A DNA stretch of 64,000 bases, from assembly GCA_037576195.1 (NCBI GenBank), contig CM075103.1:11594001-11658000 (forward strand). The letters are read 5' to 3'. The notes under the pieces are model-generated. The model was given only the letters and a program-made list of their open reading frames with translations, had not been told where the DNA came from and did no database searches. Below, piece after piece: positions 25,315 to 36,892 of the stretch. The stretch is from Phytoseiulus persimilis (taxonomy: Eukaryota; Arthropoda; Arachnida; Mesostigmata; Phytoseiidae). The first letter of the stretch is position 1. Each line of letters begins with the position of its first letter. The translations under genes were made by a program, and so were the position numbers.

Positions 25315-25321
25315 TTATATA
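25315..25321 (-). promoter_or_regulatory. TATA box for the minus-strand ORF at 25266
   Basis: TATATAA on the minus strand, about 50 bases before the ATG of the secreted ORF, leaving a short 5' UTR. Confidence 0.45.
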
Positions 25322-28300
25322 GACAGCCTCCCATTGACAACTGAATATGACAGAGTTTTAGGTCATAGACCACTTCGGAAGGAACGTATGACGCTGGGAT
25401 CTGCGGTAGTTCTGCATCCGGACTTTTCGCCCAGAGGTCAACATATGGATGCTAGCGCTTCAATCAACGAACATTGCAATGAAACTTCAATCAGCAGCGA
25501 ACACCTGTCTTCGAGAGCCCACGCCAGAGCAGTCGTATGACAATCTCAGCACAATTCAACTTCTCATCTAATGTCCGTTACTCGATTCCATAGTCAAACT
25601 AGTCCTGGTTTTCGACTGTCTCCCTCGGAAAGGCCGCTCGAGGAGCTGGAGCACTAGTAGCCTTGTGTGGACGGAAGTTCTCTGGACTGATCGAGGAGAA
25701 GTGTCGCTTGTGAAGTACCGGGAAACTCGGAGGATGAATTGGAGACAGACCTGTATAGTTATTTGGAGGATCCCTCACAACAGGAAAGAAAGTTCCTTTG
25801 GGATACAATGTTCCGATTCGACGGAGGCAAACAACTCCTCCGAGCGCCGTCGGAAGGCCGCTAAGGATCAACAGCCGAATCAGGGCAAGGACCTTCCTGG
25901 GCTGTGACAGGTGACGCTGCGGAACGAGTATCACATGAACGTTCACTGCGAAGCATCTCGTCGACAAGCGCTCGCTCCGTAACAGACGATGATCGAGAAT
26001 TCAGTGTTCCCCAATCATTCCAGGGCAGCGACGAGCCTCTGTCATCTGCGAACGCTCAATAATTCTGCTCCATACGAAACATGAGTAAGCTCGAGTTATT
26101 CGAGAAGCTTGATTTCGCACTGTCACAATGCGGTGGTTTCCGTTTCGAGCACGCGGACAGCAGCCAACAGCGGTGGTGTTGCTCAGTAACGGACTCGCAG
26201 CTAACTGGACCAACAGCAGAGCACAGTAGAGAATGACATCGACGACCTCAGAAGATGAGGATGTCTCTGCATTGTCGATAAAAGAAGAGCGCGTTCGTTT
26301 TAACAAGAGTTGACTTGACCTGCGAATTCTGTATCTCTGACGAGCCCATCGGTGACGTCGGGGATTGGAGTTCTTCAATCAACATGAATTCATCAATACA
26401 CCGTTGACACATTTATATCAAGTCGGGAGAAACGGGAAGGTCGAGTGCGAATCGTCGCCATCTGGAACGTAATTTCATTTCAGATGTTCCGATACATTCA
26501 TTGTCCCGCTCAAGGCGATCATGTTCAAAGCATCGGTACTATACTCCATCGAATGATTGCCGCAGTTCCGGGGACCCGTCCGGAATAGTACGTCCTTGTT
26601 CAACACGGGTGTCGGAGTAGAATCGGATGTAACCTAAGGGTCATCTCAGTCGAGCCGATGTGATGGGCCGCGCTTCCGAACGTTTAAAATTATCGTCCAT
26701 GCAAGTCTCTGGCAATCATCCGTTTTGGCCCGGAGACCTGGAAATAATTCAATGGAATCACCGTTTCGCTCTGTTTCCCCTCACGGTGCCGGGTACTTGC
26801 TGTCTTTTTCCCGCCGTCTACTCCGTGGTCTGCCCGTTCGCTTGTTCTGCCTGTTGTGGAGTCGCCAATGCTGGATCGGACCTCACCCAGGCATCGTGGA
26901 AGAAACGACGACGACGGCGGTGCCAGTGATGATGACCGCCTATCAACTTCATGATACGCTCGTAGATGAAAATGCGAGCTTGAATGATTACATACACTTT
27001 CGCCCCTGGAATCCGTCTTGATAGAAGCCTCACTCGACGATCGAATGTATTCTCTGTGCAAACGGGTGTTTTTAACGGTAGTGATCTCAATGTAATTGAC
27101 GGTGCGTCGAGGTCTCCAACAGTCGTTGCATCATCGAGTCAAGCCTCGATACAGGGGTGGTAATGGATGCACGGGAGAAATCTCGCAGGAAGGTGCACCT
27201 TCGATGAAGTTTTTTCAAGTCTTGACATAAGTATCTCTAAGGCGAGATGGACACCGGTGCAGCCGACGGAACTCCCCCCGATGCGACACCGTGATTCCAC
27301 AGATCTCATTGCGGACGATTGGGTTAATCATCCGGGGAACGTCGCGGTGGCGGGGGTTTTGATTTATAAATTAGTAGCTGTGGTTCAGGCAGGGCTCTCA
27401 GTGTTCGATTGCAAGTCCAGCACCTGAGAATTCCACTCACAGCAGACTGAGCAGCATGTGTGCATGCAAGGTGGGGGTGGCATTCCCAGGAAACATTGTC
27501 GACGTCAACTTCTTTGTGCCAGCACCTCACCGACTTGGTGCGAGGCAGATGGAGGTTCACTCTCTCCTCGTGTTAAGAACGTTCCGAGCGGATCGAAGAA
27601 AATGTCCAACGGCCGGAGAAGCGGCCGGTTGCAGCTGGAACACCATCGTGATGGAGAATGAGGAATCCGGAGAAGAGATGGTCGCCGAGTCCGAAGTGGA
27701 GACTGAAGAATCTCATACGGATCGAGCCCAACAGTCCTGGACTCGTTCCCGCCGCTGTGGCGCAGTCGCTCGCTCAAAACAGTGCGAGCTGGCGCATGTC
27801 TCGAGTTCGGCTACGAAGGGTCAGCCGAGGCGAGCGGCTACGAATGTTGAGGCCATCAGGCACCTCATCACGGGCTGAAAAGCTATATGGGGCGATTTCG
27901 AGGTGCGAAAATTCCTCTTGCTACATTGGTTCATTCCTTCGATTTCTTCTGACTAAATCAATTCATTTGTACTCATCGTGCATTGTCTTTTGAAGCTGAT
28001 ATATCGTCCTGCTTGTCCGCATACGTCCCCTGTTTCGTATGCTCTGAGAAATTATATTTTCTTGGGCCTATAAAATGCATGCCCTCTTCCCGAAGATTGT
28101 GAGCAGCCCAGCTTGCTCAGTAGAATCAAGGAAGCCACCGACTGATCACACGAAAAAGGGAGCTAAAAATCAGACGTTGTCAAAAACAATGAAAAATCCT
28201 GAGAGTCTGCCTCTCGACCGCTTAGTTTAGGCTTCAGAGTGATGGCAGCGACGAGGTCGCTGCAGCGCAGGACGGACTCGAATCGATTCAGGTGCACCGC

Positions 28301-29257
28301 GGGCTTCTCGAAAACCTCCAATGATTTTACTCTTCACTGGTCTTGGCTCGTTTGCGATTTGATGTGTGGAAAGCGGAGTCCCCGGCGGGAGGACGACTGG
28401 CCCTCGCTCCGAGCTCGCTTCTGCACTGGCTGACGTATGATTGGATTCGAACTTCGATGATTGTTCCTGACAGCGACTTCCTTGATCGCGAGTCGTATGC
28501 TGAATAAATACGCTCGGTTCGTCTCCCGTTGTTCCGCTCGTTCGGGTTCTATTATCAGAGTGTTTCTATGTTATCTACCGTGTTTTTCGTACCCCCATTC
28601 TCTAGGTTTGTATTCGCAGAAACTTTTCGAGGTTAAGAAGAGTCCCAAACGAAAGCGACGTCGGGGGATATAGTGGTCCGCGCTGGTGTGTCCCAGAAAA
28701 GGTTCCGATACGGAAGGGTTCGCAAGCTTTCAGATCATCTCCCACAACCCCGGCGCCCATGCCAAGCCGGCTCCAGAACACAGTTCGACTATAAATCATT
28801 TACATGTGCACAGGATCGAGATTCTAAGAACTACGTGTTCAGTCACGGCTTCTATCCTCAAACCAGGGAAGACTCGGACGAGAGTCGGAAAGACCGAGAC
28901 ATCTATCGGGATGTCTGAATCACAGTCGGTTCCCGAGTCTCCGGAAATTCGGTGGCATTCAAGTTGGATTCATCACGTCCAGTTCCCCAAGCAACGAGCG
29001 TCTGACTCCTCTCATGTGATTCGTGCACTGAAAATTGACTTTCGATCCCACAGGCAGTCGAGAAGCCTCGAAACATCATTCCTCATTCGCCAGGAACGGA
29101 AATTATGGAGCTGTAAGCGACGAGAGGCACCAATCATCATAAGGATGCGAAATCGAGCTCATTGTCGAGGGTGTGTTTGGTTCGAGCTTCCATGCGTTGA
29201 GCTTGAGAGTTGGAAAATTCAGAAAAGTGAGACTCAGTCGATGTTCCTTCCCCAGAG
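25322..29257. other. Intergenic, no confident gene
   Basis: Contains several open frames of 90-200 codons (for example 25599-25967 minus, 27456-27878 plus, 28686-29276 plus) with no recognisable domain. A TATAAA at 28069-28074 on + precedes a weak ATG at 28242. I regard these as unproven. Confidence 0.4.
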
Positions 29258-29263
29258 TTTATT
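29258..29263 (-). terminator. Poly(A) signal of UBE2M
   Basis: AATAAA on the minus strand (TTTATT on +), 83 bases past the UBE2M stop codon. Confidence 0.65.
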
Positions 29264-29345
29264 GGTTCCCGTCTGAACAACACTCTCTCGCTCTGGTACA
29301 ATACTCACATATCCCCATCATGCTTTTCCCGAAACGCTATGGTTC

Positions 29346-30841
29346 TTATTTATACATGGGAGAGGCTCCACTCATGGTGCGACGCACGTTCTGCTCGAAC
29401 AGTTTCCTGTAGAAAAGACGTGATCGTTGAGAAAAAGTTCTCCTAATAGATAAAACCATGGGGCTATCAGTGAAGCTCAAATAGAGAGACAATCATATTC
29501 ACCTATTGGCTTGCAGGACTTGCGCAGCCTCTTTGTTGAGCGGGTCGTCAGGATTTGGATCCAGTAGAAGGAACAACAGACCATGTACAACCGACTGGAT
29601 GGTCAACACGGGCTTCCAATCTGGAATCGGAATGAATGCCAGACAAGTTTGAGAACCCCTAAGATCGCCCTGAATTCTCCATTTGAGTCTGGGCAAGGAG
29701 CTTACCTTCGCGAAGGATATTTAGGCAGATGTTGCCGGCTGTATCGATGTTTGGATGGTACACCTGAGGACACCGCAGAGGGAATATGAGCTCGCTGCTT
29801 CGAAAAGTATTCATCATTCACGTGTTCTTGTTCGACACTTCTTCACTCATTCTGCATCTTCCAGGCGACCGTCCCTTCACGCGGATCCTCCAGCCGCGCC
29901 AGCTGCGTTTTTCTGTGTTCAGCGGGACTCGTCTGCGTTGGGAGCCGCCAGCTCTTCCTGCTATCGTTAAACTTAAAACGCGCTGATGGACCTACAGCGA
30001 AGGGTGACACACCTCCGGCACCCCGGGGTCGCACATCTAGGGGTTCTGTGGAACCCACGCGTTGTCCCTTCTTCGATTACGGCGGGGTTGCAATCATATC
30101 GCGGCGGGAAACGTGTCAAGTGAGCCGGGTAACGTGTCTGCACTTCGTTCCGACGAATGTCGAGCAAGTTTCCGACTCGATGAACTTCTCTCTCCTCGGT
30201 TGAATAGCTCCACAACCACCGGAATCCGAAGCTCAGGCCAACGACATGCAAGTTCGGGATCCCCTAGCGAGTTTGATGTCTTCCTGCACTGGAATGACGT
30301 TGAGTTTTACGTACCTTAGTTTCACAATGAACTTTGGGAGGCTCGTGAGGATAGTTCGATGGAACTTTGAAGGTGAACCAGAACTTTCCGCCCTGTAATC
30401 AAGTGAATCTCTGCTGAAAACCCACCGCATGGCTGTTCTCGGGCAGACTGCGGAGGATACAACGTTCTCATGCCTACCACTCACTGCTTTGCGGAATAAC
30501 CCACCTTGTAGAAACCCTGATCCGGAGCGATAGAAATGCGGAAGTTGAGGAAGTCGTTTTTATCTGGAAGCCAGGGAATCATGAAAGCCCTCGCAACTAA
30601 AGCGATCGACATGAGTGGCGTACAGTGAGCGAACGATACACGAGCCGGAGGGTTCCACACAGCGATCGGAACAGATAACGCAGATAATATGCAGAGATCT
30701 TTATCTACCCATAAACTCTATCTCGCAGCCCGGGGGGAGTTCCAACTCGTTAACGTCTTTGTTGATTCGGAGTTGTGCAGCACACGTCTTCTTGTTTGAC
30801 TCCTCTTTTGAGGTGTTCTTCGCTTGGTAAAGCTTTATCAT
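29346..30841 (-). CDS. UBE2M: NEDD8-conjugating enzyme E2 (UBE2M/Ubc12), complete, 6 exons
   Basis: E2 enzyme that takes NEDD8 from the NAE1-UBA3 E1 and passes it to cullins, activating cullin-RING ligases. Exons in reading order: 30841-30709, 30563-30505, 30392-30315, 29763-29706, 29620-29503, 29406-29346; all GT-AG and phase-consistent, 168 residues. The N-terminus MIKLYQAKN matches the Ubc12 docking peptide that binds the NEDD8 E1. The core reads [19 protein letters not shown], then [17 protein letters not shown] with the catalytic Cys after NI, then [15 protein letters not shown]. Human UBE2M is 183 residues; here the C-terminus after FEQNVRRTM ends early with SGASPMYK instead of the usual RGGYIG...RCLK-type tail. 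The core leaves no real alternative identity (UBE2F differs in the active-site loop). Confidence 0.93.
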
Positions 30842-31922
30842 TCTGGCTGATGTGTTCGGAGACTCGCCGAACTGGACCAGAACGCTAATCTGAGGTCTAC
30901 GTTCCTTCGACTCAATGAGAGGGTGCGGGACTCTGGAAGTGGAAGAAAACCTGAATTCAGTGGTGAGAAAACAGTACGGGCTGATTCAGCGACGATCCTG
31001 CGCCTTGGAATACGGGAAGAGCTCTCTGATTTTTCATGGTTCAGGAGAGCTCCTGAACTCTCCGACTCCCGCCCGAATGGATGATGATTGCCTCCTCGAA
31101 TGGTTGCTCGATCACTCCATCTGAGCGTTTCGACTTAACACTCAGGAAAAACTGGCATCAGCCCGCACAGGCAATCCTGTCTTAGTTCCTCAGCTGTGTG
31201 AATAACCCTGCTTCAGCCACGAACTACGCCAAATCACTCACCGTGGAAACCCTACAAAACCATTTCAGGCGTATATATCAGCTGAAACACAGTAGGTTCG
31301 ATGAGCTCCCGTGCTGAGCGGGTCGGTCAAGCTGCTCGGTCCCCGAGGAGGCTCCCGTGTCGACTCCTTGTTCGATCGTTCCGTGCAGCACGATCGGGAG
31401 CAGTTGAACACTCAATTCAGGCCGTTCTAGAGGAAATATCACTACGAGTCTTGAGGTTCGTCTGTGTATGCTTGAGAGAGTGCTTGATGGTATTGTGGAG
31501 AAAGAGAGAGAACAAGAAACGGACCCACTGGGAAAGAGCCCAGAACACACCAAAATCGCCAGGTTGTGTAGAGTTCCACCGGCTGATCGGATGAAAACAC
31601 GGATGGAAGCATTCTTAAGAGGCATGCTCCAAACAAGGCAGCTTTTTGTTGGCAGTTTCAGTATACAGCATCACACGATCATTAACAAACAGTGCGTCGT
31701 GATGAGGGGGGGGGGTAATACTGAGCATGCATGCCGCGGCTCTTGTTCCAATAAATCGATCAGCAGCTGAAATTACAGTGATTGATTTCTTCGCCGAAAT
31801 CGGACCGAGAGCCCGAATGACGACGAACCGGCACATGGCGACGTCACGTTGGCGGCAAACTTTTGCAGATAGTAATGAGACACACAATATTTCACACTCG
31901 ATGCAAAAACATTCAGCTACGC
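30842..31922. other. Intergenic, no supportable gene
   Basis: Lies upstream of UBE2M and downstream of the ribosome recycling factor gene. Includes a run of ten G near 31706. Open frames are about 100-115 codons without recognisable motifs. Confidence 0.45.
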
Positions 31923-31928
31923 TTTATT
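31923..31928 (-). terminator. Poly(A) signal of MRRF
   Basis: AATAAA on the minus strand (TTTATT on +), about 120 bases past the MRRF stop codon. Confidence 0.6.
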
Positions 31929-32048
31929 GGAGTCCGGCTTCCCGGGACTTTTTGTTCACAGATCATCAAATGAAAGCTGTGACGATCAGGTTCTCCGAGT
32001 ACGATGCAATTCGAGTCAAGTCACACTCTCAGTTGTATCTGGACATTC

Positions 32049-33718
32049 TCAATCGGCCAAAAGTTCTTTCTGCTTCGCCTTCATGATTTCTTCTGCCTTG
32101 GCGATGGTTTGCTCGACCTCGAATTTAACCTGGGAAAGTGTAGGATCATTCCGAATGAGACACGGTGCAAACATATCGGACAACATCAACCATGCTGCTG
32201 GTTCCTCGCATTTCCCTTCGGAGCATCCAAGGCGACACTAGCAATGGCTCTATCCGGCTGCCGCAGCTGAGGCTTCAGCCGTCGTCGCTCTGAATATCCG
32301 ACTTCATGGGGAGGTACTGACCATTTGAGCAGCACCGAAACATAAATCGGTCGAATGAACCTGCTTCTGAGCTTGAATCTCCTTCGCGCTTTTACGTTCT
32401 AACTGGAAACATACATGGGCATCTTAACCATGGAGTGAGGGCCACACATGTTATGCATGATGATACGAGGTATGATCTCGGGACACTATCTCCGATAATG
32501 GAAAGCTGGGGGGCAGATGCACGAGCTTCATTTCAGCAAACCGAATCACCATGGTGACATCTCACTGACCTTCAACAGCGCGTCTTTGCATTTATGGAAC
32601 AGTTCTTTGGCGTTCTTGGCCATCTCTTCCCTTTGCTGCCTGCTCATCCTGGTGATTGAGTCTTTCATGAGTATTTTTCGGAGTTGATGGCTTCGAACGT
32701 GAAGTTTGCGTCCACATACGAACTTGGGAAACAACTAAAGGATATAGCTCACTTTGCCAAGTGGAGATAGACCGACGTTCCTTCCTGCTGTACACTCAGC
32801 GGCATACCAGAGGCTTCTATGGCTTTGACTGCAGGCTTGATTGCCTCAGGGAAAGCGGCGAATTGGAGAACCACGAGGTTCTTCTTCTTCTGAATCTGAG
32901 CTACCTGAGAACCGAATTCAAATCACCAAATCTCTCTTGAGAAGCGGCGGTCACATAGGTCGGGCGTAACAGCTGCCAATGAGGGCCAAGTCTCTGCATA
33001 CTTCGACCCTCTTCGGTATCAAGATAGCCCTGTCATATTTACCTCACATATCGTCACGGTCGCGTTGTCGAACTGGATCTCCAATGTTTCCACTCCACCT
33101 GGAACCGATGGGAAACCGTTTTCGGAAAAGCCAGGCCTATGAATCCACTCGGTTTATAAAACTTGGAAGTATCGAGGTCCGGTTTCGACCGCATGAACCT
33201 CGCCGGAAAAACGGCGAAAACATAGTTGAATGGGAATCAATGAAATCACAAAGGGTTTGAACTGGTATGTCGACAAGGATTCGGTTCTGAAATGACCAGG
33301 GTGGCGAAATCGCTTCGAGCTACTGCGGCCTGTCTGGAAAATACGCACCTGTGGGGTTCGTGATAGTCAATTGTTTCTGATATGTGTGAGCTAGGTTCTG
33401 CACCTGCTTCTCTAGCTGGTCGCGGAAACTGCGGAAATTCATCACCTCCGCGATTTCATCGTCACGCAGCTCCATCTTCGGTTTTGCTCCTGAAACCGAT
33501 GCGCGATCCCGATCAGAACTGCGCTCGCAGTTGATTTTCGAAGATCATGAAACACAAAGGGATGAACGCTAGCTCGAACCTTTACGACCCCCTTTGTCTT
33601 TTCCTTTCGAATAGTGACGCAACGGATTTCGGTTTACCACACTCTGTGGAAGCTGGCGCTCCATGGTGACGAGGAGCGGGATACATCGTCGAACCCTACT
33701 CAAGGCCACGGGAATCAT
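32049..33718 (-). CDS. MRRF: Mitochondrial ribosome recycling factor, 7 exons
   Basis: Splits mitochondrial ribosomes after termination, with mtEFG2. Exons in reading order: 33718-33581, 33490-33349, 33098-33043, 32904-32753, 32648-32570, 32402-32361, 32129-32049; phases agree, total 229 residues. The N-terminus is Arg-rich without acids up to RHYSKGKTKG, typical of a mitochondrial presequence. Then follow the RRF helix (MELRDDEIAEVMNFRSFRDQ), NPTGGVETLEIQF, the FAAFPEAIKPAVKAIEASG stretch that mirrors ASFPE...IKAIRESGMNL of animal MRRF, and MSRQQREEMAKNAKELFHKC. The C-terminus is AEEIMKAKQKELLAD. The exon at 32361-32402 has only 42 bases. The first intron (33491-33580) is a multiple of three, has no stop and has a weak GTTCGA donor, so it might be retained in some transcripts. 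Confidence 0.88.
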
Positions 33719-36020
33719 CACACCTCGGATCGGAAACTGAGAAAAAGCAGAATTATTGTATCAGTGTAGCTTATAGGTATGCCATGATGTATCACACACG
33801 ATACCACGACTGAGGGGTTGAGCTGATGTCAGCTGGCACGATTTATAGCCAATCTAATAACGCTAAGGAAATAGACCCCTCAGGGAATAGGTGCTGCGCC
33901 CTGCGGAGCTACGAAGATGTCCTCAAACTTGGTGTGGAAGTATTTCGGCAGGTTGCCGCGCAAGGAGTATCGGAGAAAGGGATTTCCCGGGTGAATGCTA
34001 CTAGGACAGAGAAGCCTCCTCTTCAGTCAATCGAGAACCAATCGCTCGCTTCCGAGTCGCCTGGCGGAACCAAGTGCCGAGAAATCGCTGACCGACACAG
34101 ACATATCAGCGTCTGTTATGTCAGAAGATTCATCGACGGGAAAAATCTCAGCTTTACCAGGGTTAGCGCTGAGAATGGAAACACTGCATTCAATCCGAGT
34201 TCGAACTCGCGCAGTGTCAGGGCGATGGAGAAGCTCGTAAAGCACATGTTCGAAAAGTTTGAGTTTGCGCGGGAAGGAGAGCCGGTGTGGGGCATAGAAG
34301 CTTGCAATTCTCGAAAAGAGATTCCTCCGATCCCGGTCTGGCTCCAGCTGCTGAAAACAGGCACAAACATTCACTCAAACCGCGGCACGAACTCCGTGAG
34401 CTCTCCAAGACGCTTGTCTCTTTCTGCTCCTTGTCAGTAGGGTTGCCATAAGCGAGCGCTTGACTTCTATGCTTTCGCATCGCTCAGCTGGAGGTCAGAT
34501 ACAAAGACAACCACCGTGGTGAAAGGCTGCAAGTTCTGTTCGGGAACCAAAACTCCAAGTTTACTGCGCAAACATGGCTCGTCAGCGCCGATCCGCGGCA
34601 CCAGTGTGAGTTGATCGAAATGATGGAGCTCTCACGTGAAATTTCCCGACAGATTGTCCGATGATTTCTGAGAGTTCCGTATTCATGGGTTCTAACGATG
34701 ACCATGTGGTGCGCATGGGTTCCACGCATCCTCGGAGAAGCCGGGTTCCGGGATAGGCAAACTAGCTCGTCCAATTCCTAGCTGGGTATCCAACGAGCTG
34801 AGTGAAATTTCAGTCTCAGAACAAGTTTGGACGTGGCCCCGGTTGTATACGACGAAACTATTGGCCACCTTGAGAATGTAGTCGTAGCCGACGAGGAATC
34901 TTCTCGAAGAGTTCCAGAGCTTAGCCGTTCTCGATTGCAAATGAGTGCTTTCAACGTGATCCTCTTGGGATCATCAATGCAGGGAAGGTGTCCTTTCTGA
35001 TGAGGAAACAGTTTCCTGCGGGAAATCTCTGTCTCTCTGTTCGTGATTCGCATCATAGTGTTGTATTATTGAACCCTTGCTCTCATCTCGTTTCCCAGAA
35101 TCAGTCTAAGGCGTGTCGAGACGTCAAATCCTAATGATGGATCATCAGGACCCACTGAAATCTTCTGGAGAAAGTGTTCTGATGGAGCATTTTCAGAGCT
35201 CACTAGAATTGCGACGGCGATTGGAATTGGACTAAGCTCAAACGATGAGACAAGTTGAATTTTTAGCTATGCCAAGCTTTTCGAGTCCGGGAGGAGCTGT
35301 TCATGATCCGCGAGCAATGTGTACAACGAGAAAAGACGGAGAAACCCTATACTGGTCACGGTAGAGGTCGAAGCCCATCGAGTGACGTCACGTGGAACCC
35401 CTCGAATCTCTCAGGTCTTCAGTGTGTCTTCACTTTCTCCTGAGAGCGTGCCTGGGCGAAGTAGGAATGTCTGAGTAATTATCTAGATGCATCCCATCTC
35501 TCTCCGAGCTCATTCCGCCGGAGACAAACGAAGCTTCTCGAGTCTCTCGACGTTTCCAGAACTTGTCCAGACTCGCTACCCTCTCACGAAGGCACGGCCC
35601 TTTCCCAAGAGAAGGGCTCTTAAGGCTCTAACGTTTTGCGCGGTGTATAGTCCTATACAGAGCCGTGCTCAAACATACCAAGAGTGAAACTCGCGATAGC
35701 TCTCTCTCTCTCTCTCTCTCTCTCTTGTGTAGTTCACGCGAATCGGTTTTGTGAATCATGGTTCGGTATGTTCCGTTTCGTGGTCTTCTCTTGTATGTTC
35801 GGCGCTGAACATGAATCGAATAAGCTGTCTTTGATCATCCTCTTCAAGGCCGTTTCGTCAGAAGTGCTTCCATAAGTTCCTCAAGATCCATACCGATCCT
35901 TGCTTCAGGCGCTTCGATCCGGACACGGCGGAAATCAGAGGAAACTCGGTCTCTTGCGAGCTTCGGACGAGTCATTATTCTCCTAGTTTGAACTGATGGT
36001 GAAACTCTCCCTCGTTCCAG
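33719..36020. other. Unresolved region between MRRF and CHCHD2
   Basis: A 204-codon open frame on + (33826-34440) overlaps protein-like frames on - (around 34170-34374, and one ending about 34450 that reads KLGVLVPEQNLQPF then TTVVVFVSDLQL). A good minus-strand splice acceptor (CTTCTCTGTCCTAG) lies near 33995 with a GTAAAG donor near 34170. One minus-strand multi-exon gene is plausible, but I could not assemble a consistent frame or name a family. The first CHCHD2 exon should also be here or further upstream. Confidence 0.35.
35701..35726. repeat. (TC)n microsatellite
   Basis: An uninterrupted run of about thirteen TC dinucleotides. Confidence 0.95.
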
Positions 36021-36453
36021 GCGACGTCAATCTCCCGCGCCTCCATCGAGGTCTGCGGCGCCGGCAAGGGCCGCCGCACCTGCACCCGCACCTACCCAGG
36101 TTGCTCACGCACCTCAGCAGCCGACCGCGATGATGCAACAGCCACAACAGCCGGGCATGTTCGCACAAATGGCCACGACAGCTGCCGGAGTCGCCGTCGG
36201 ATCCGCAGTAGGACACACTCTCGGCCACGCAATGACCGGAGCTTTCTCTGGCGGTTCGAGCGAGGCGCCCGCTGCCGCCGCTCCTGCAGCTGCTCCCGTT
36301 GCGCAGCAGCAGCAGCCCGCATCGGGAGACGCTTGCAGTTTCGAATTGAGGCAATTCGTTGAATGCGCCCAGAATCAACACGATATTACTCTTTGCCAGG
36401 GATTCAACGATGTTTTGAAGTCGTGTAAGCAGCGCTACGGAATTCCTATGTAG
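36021..36453 (+). CDS. CHCHD2: CHCHD2/CHCHD10-type twin CX9C protein (exon 2; exon 1 missing)
   Basis: Small mitochondrial intermembrane-space protein linked to MICOS, respiration and stress signalling. The exon starts after the acceptor CTCGTTCCAG and encodes about 143 residues. It opens with RRQS...APPSRSAAPARAAAP, continuing the MP(R)RxRS N-terminus of the family. Next come an Ala/Pro/Gln-rich stretch, the conserved hydrophobic glycine segment (MATTAAGVAVGSAVGHTLGH), and a CHCH domain with CSFELRQFVEC and CQGFNDVLKSC, both exact C-x9-C. The protein ends YGIPM. The acceptor is in phase 2, so exon 1 probably encodes only M-P plus two bases; I searched upstream for ATGCC followed by GT and did not find it. 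Human CHCHD2 has 151 residues. Confidence 0.9.
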
Positions 36454-36544
36454 AGTTGTAATCAGGAGCCGCTGGCCGCGATCAGACATCTGCGTCTCTC
36501 GATTCAGGGCTCTTCGAAGCGAAGTAGTTTAGGGCAGCGAGAGT

Positions 36545-36554
36545 AATAAATAAA
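36545..36554 (+). terminator. Overlapping poly(A) signals of CHCHD2
   Basis: AATAAATAAA contains two overlapping AATAAA hexamers about 92 bases past the CHCHD2 stop. Confidence 0.7.
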
Positions 36555-36820
36555 ATCAACTCTATCTCGAAAACATTCTCGGAGGAGATGATAGTGTAAC
36601 AGAAATGAATGTGGGGCACAGAACCGAGGAATCGCGGAACCTCCACACGGTATATTTTTCGACTAGGTAAGAAGCTTTCAGATCATCCTGGAGCAATGGT
36701 AGTGCAATGCTCTTTTCTTGGAAAGCAGCTGATACAATAAATGGCACTGTCAACCATGAGTCTGGATCCAGTCTTGTCAGAAAGACATGGTTGTCATTTC
36801 CCCGTTTTCCCGATTCTCAC

Positions 36821-36892
36821 TCCTAGCTTACTTGTTCCCCATTGATTCATTCCTAGCTTACTTGTTGCCCATTGATTCATTCCTAGCTTACT
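36821..36892. repeat. 30-bp tandem repeat, 2.4 copies
   Basis: The unit TCCTAGCTTACTTGTTxCCC followed by ATTGATTCAT is repeated at 36821, 36851 and (partial) 36881 with almost no change. Confidence 0.9.

Noticed and set aside
28686-29276. 196-codon plus-strand open frame
   Set aside because: It overlaps the UBE2M 3' region on the opposite strand and shows no recognisable domain.
32649-32734. Extended MRRF exon using the frame open to 32734
   Set aside because: Splicing at 32648 gives exactly the family's spacing between the EGT strand and the KVTREHRE-type helix; the longer frame would insert unmatched residues.
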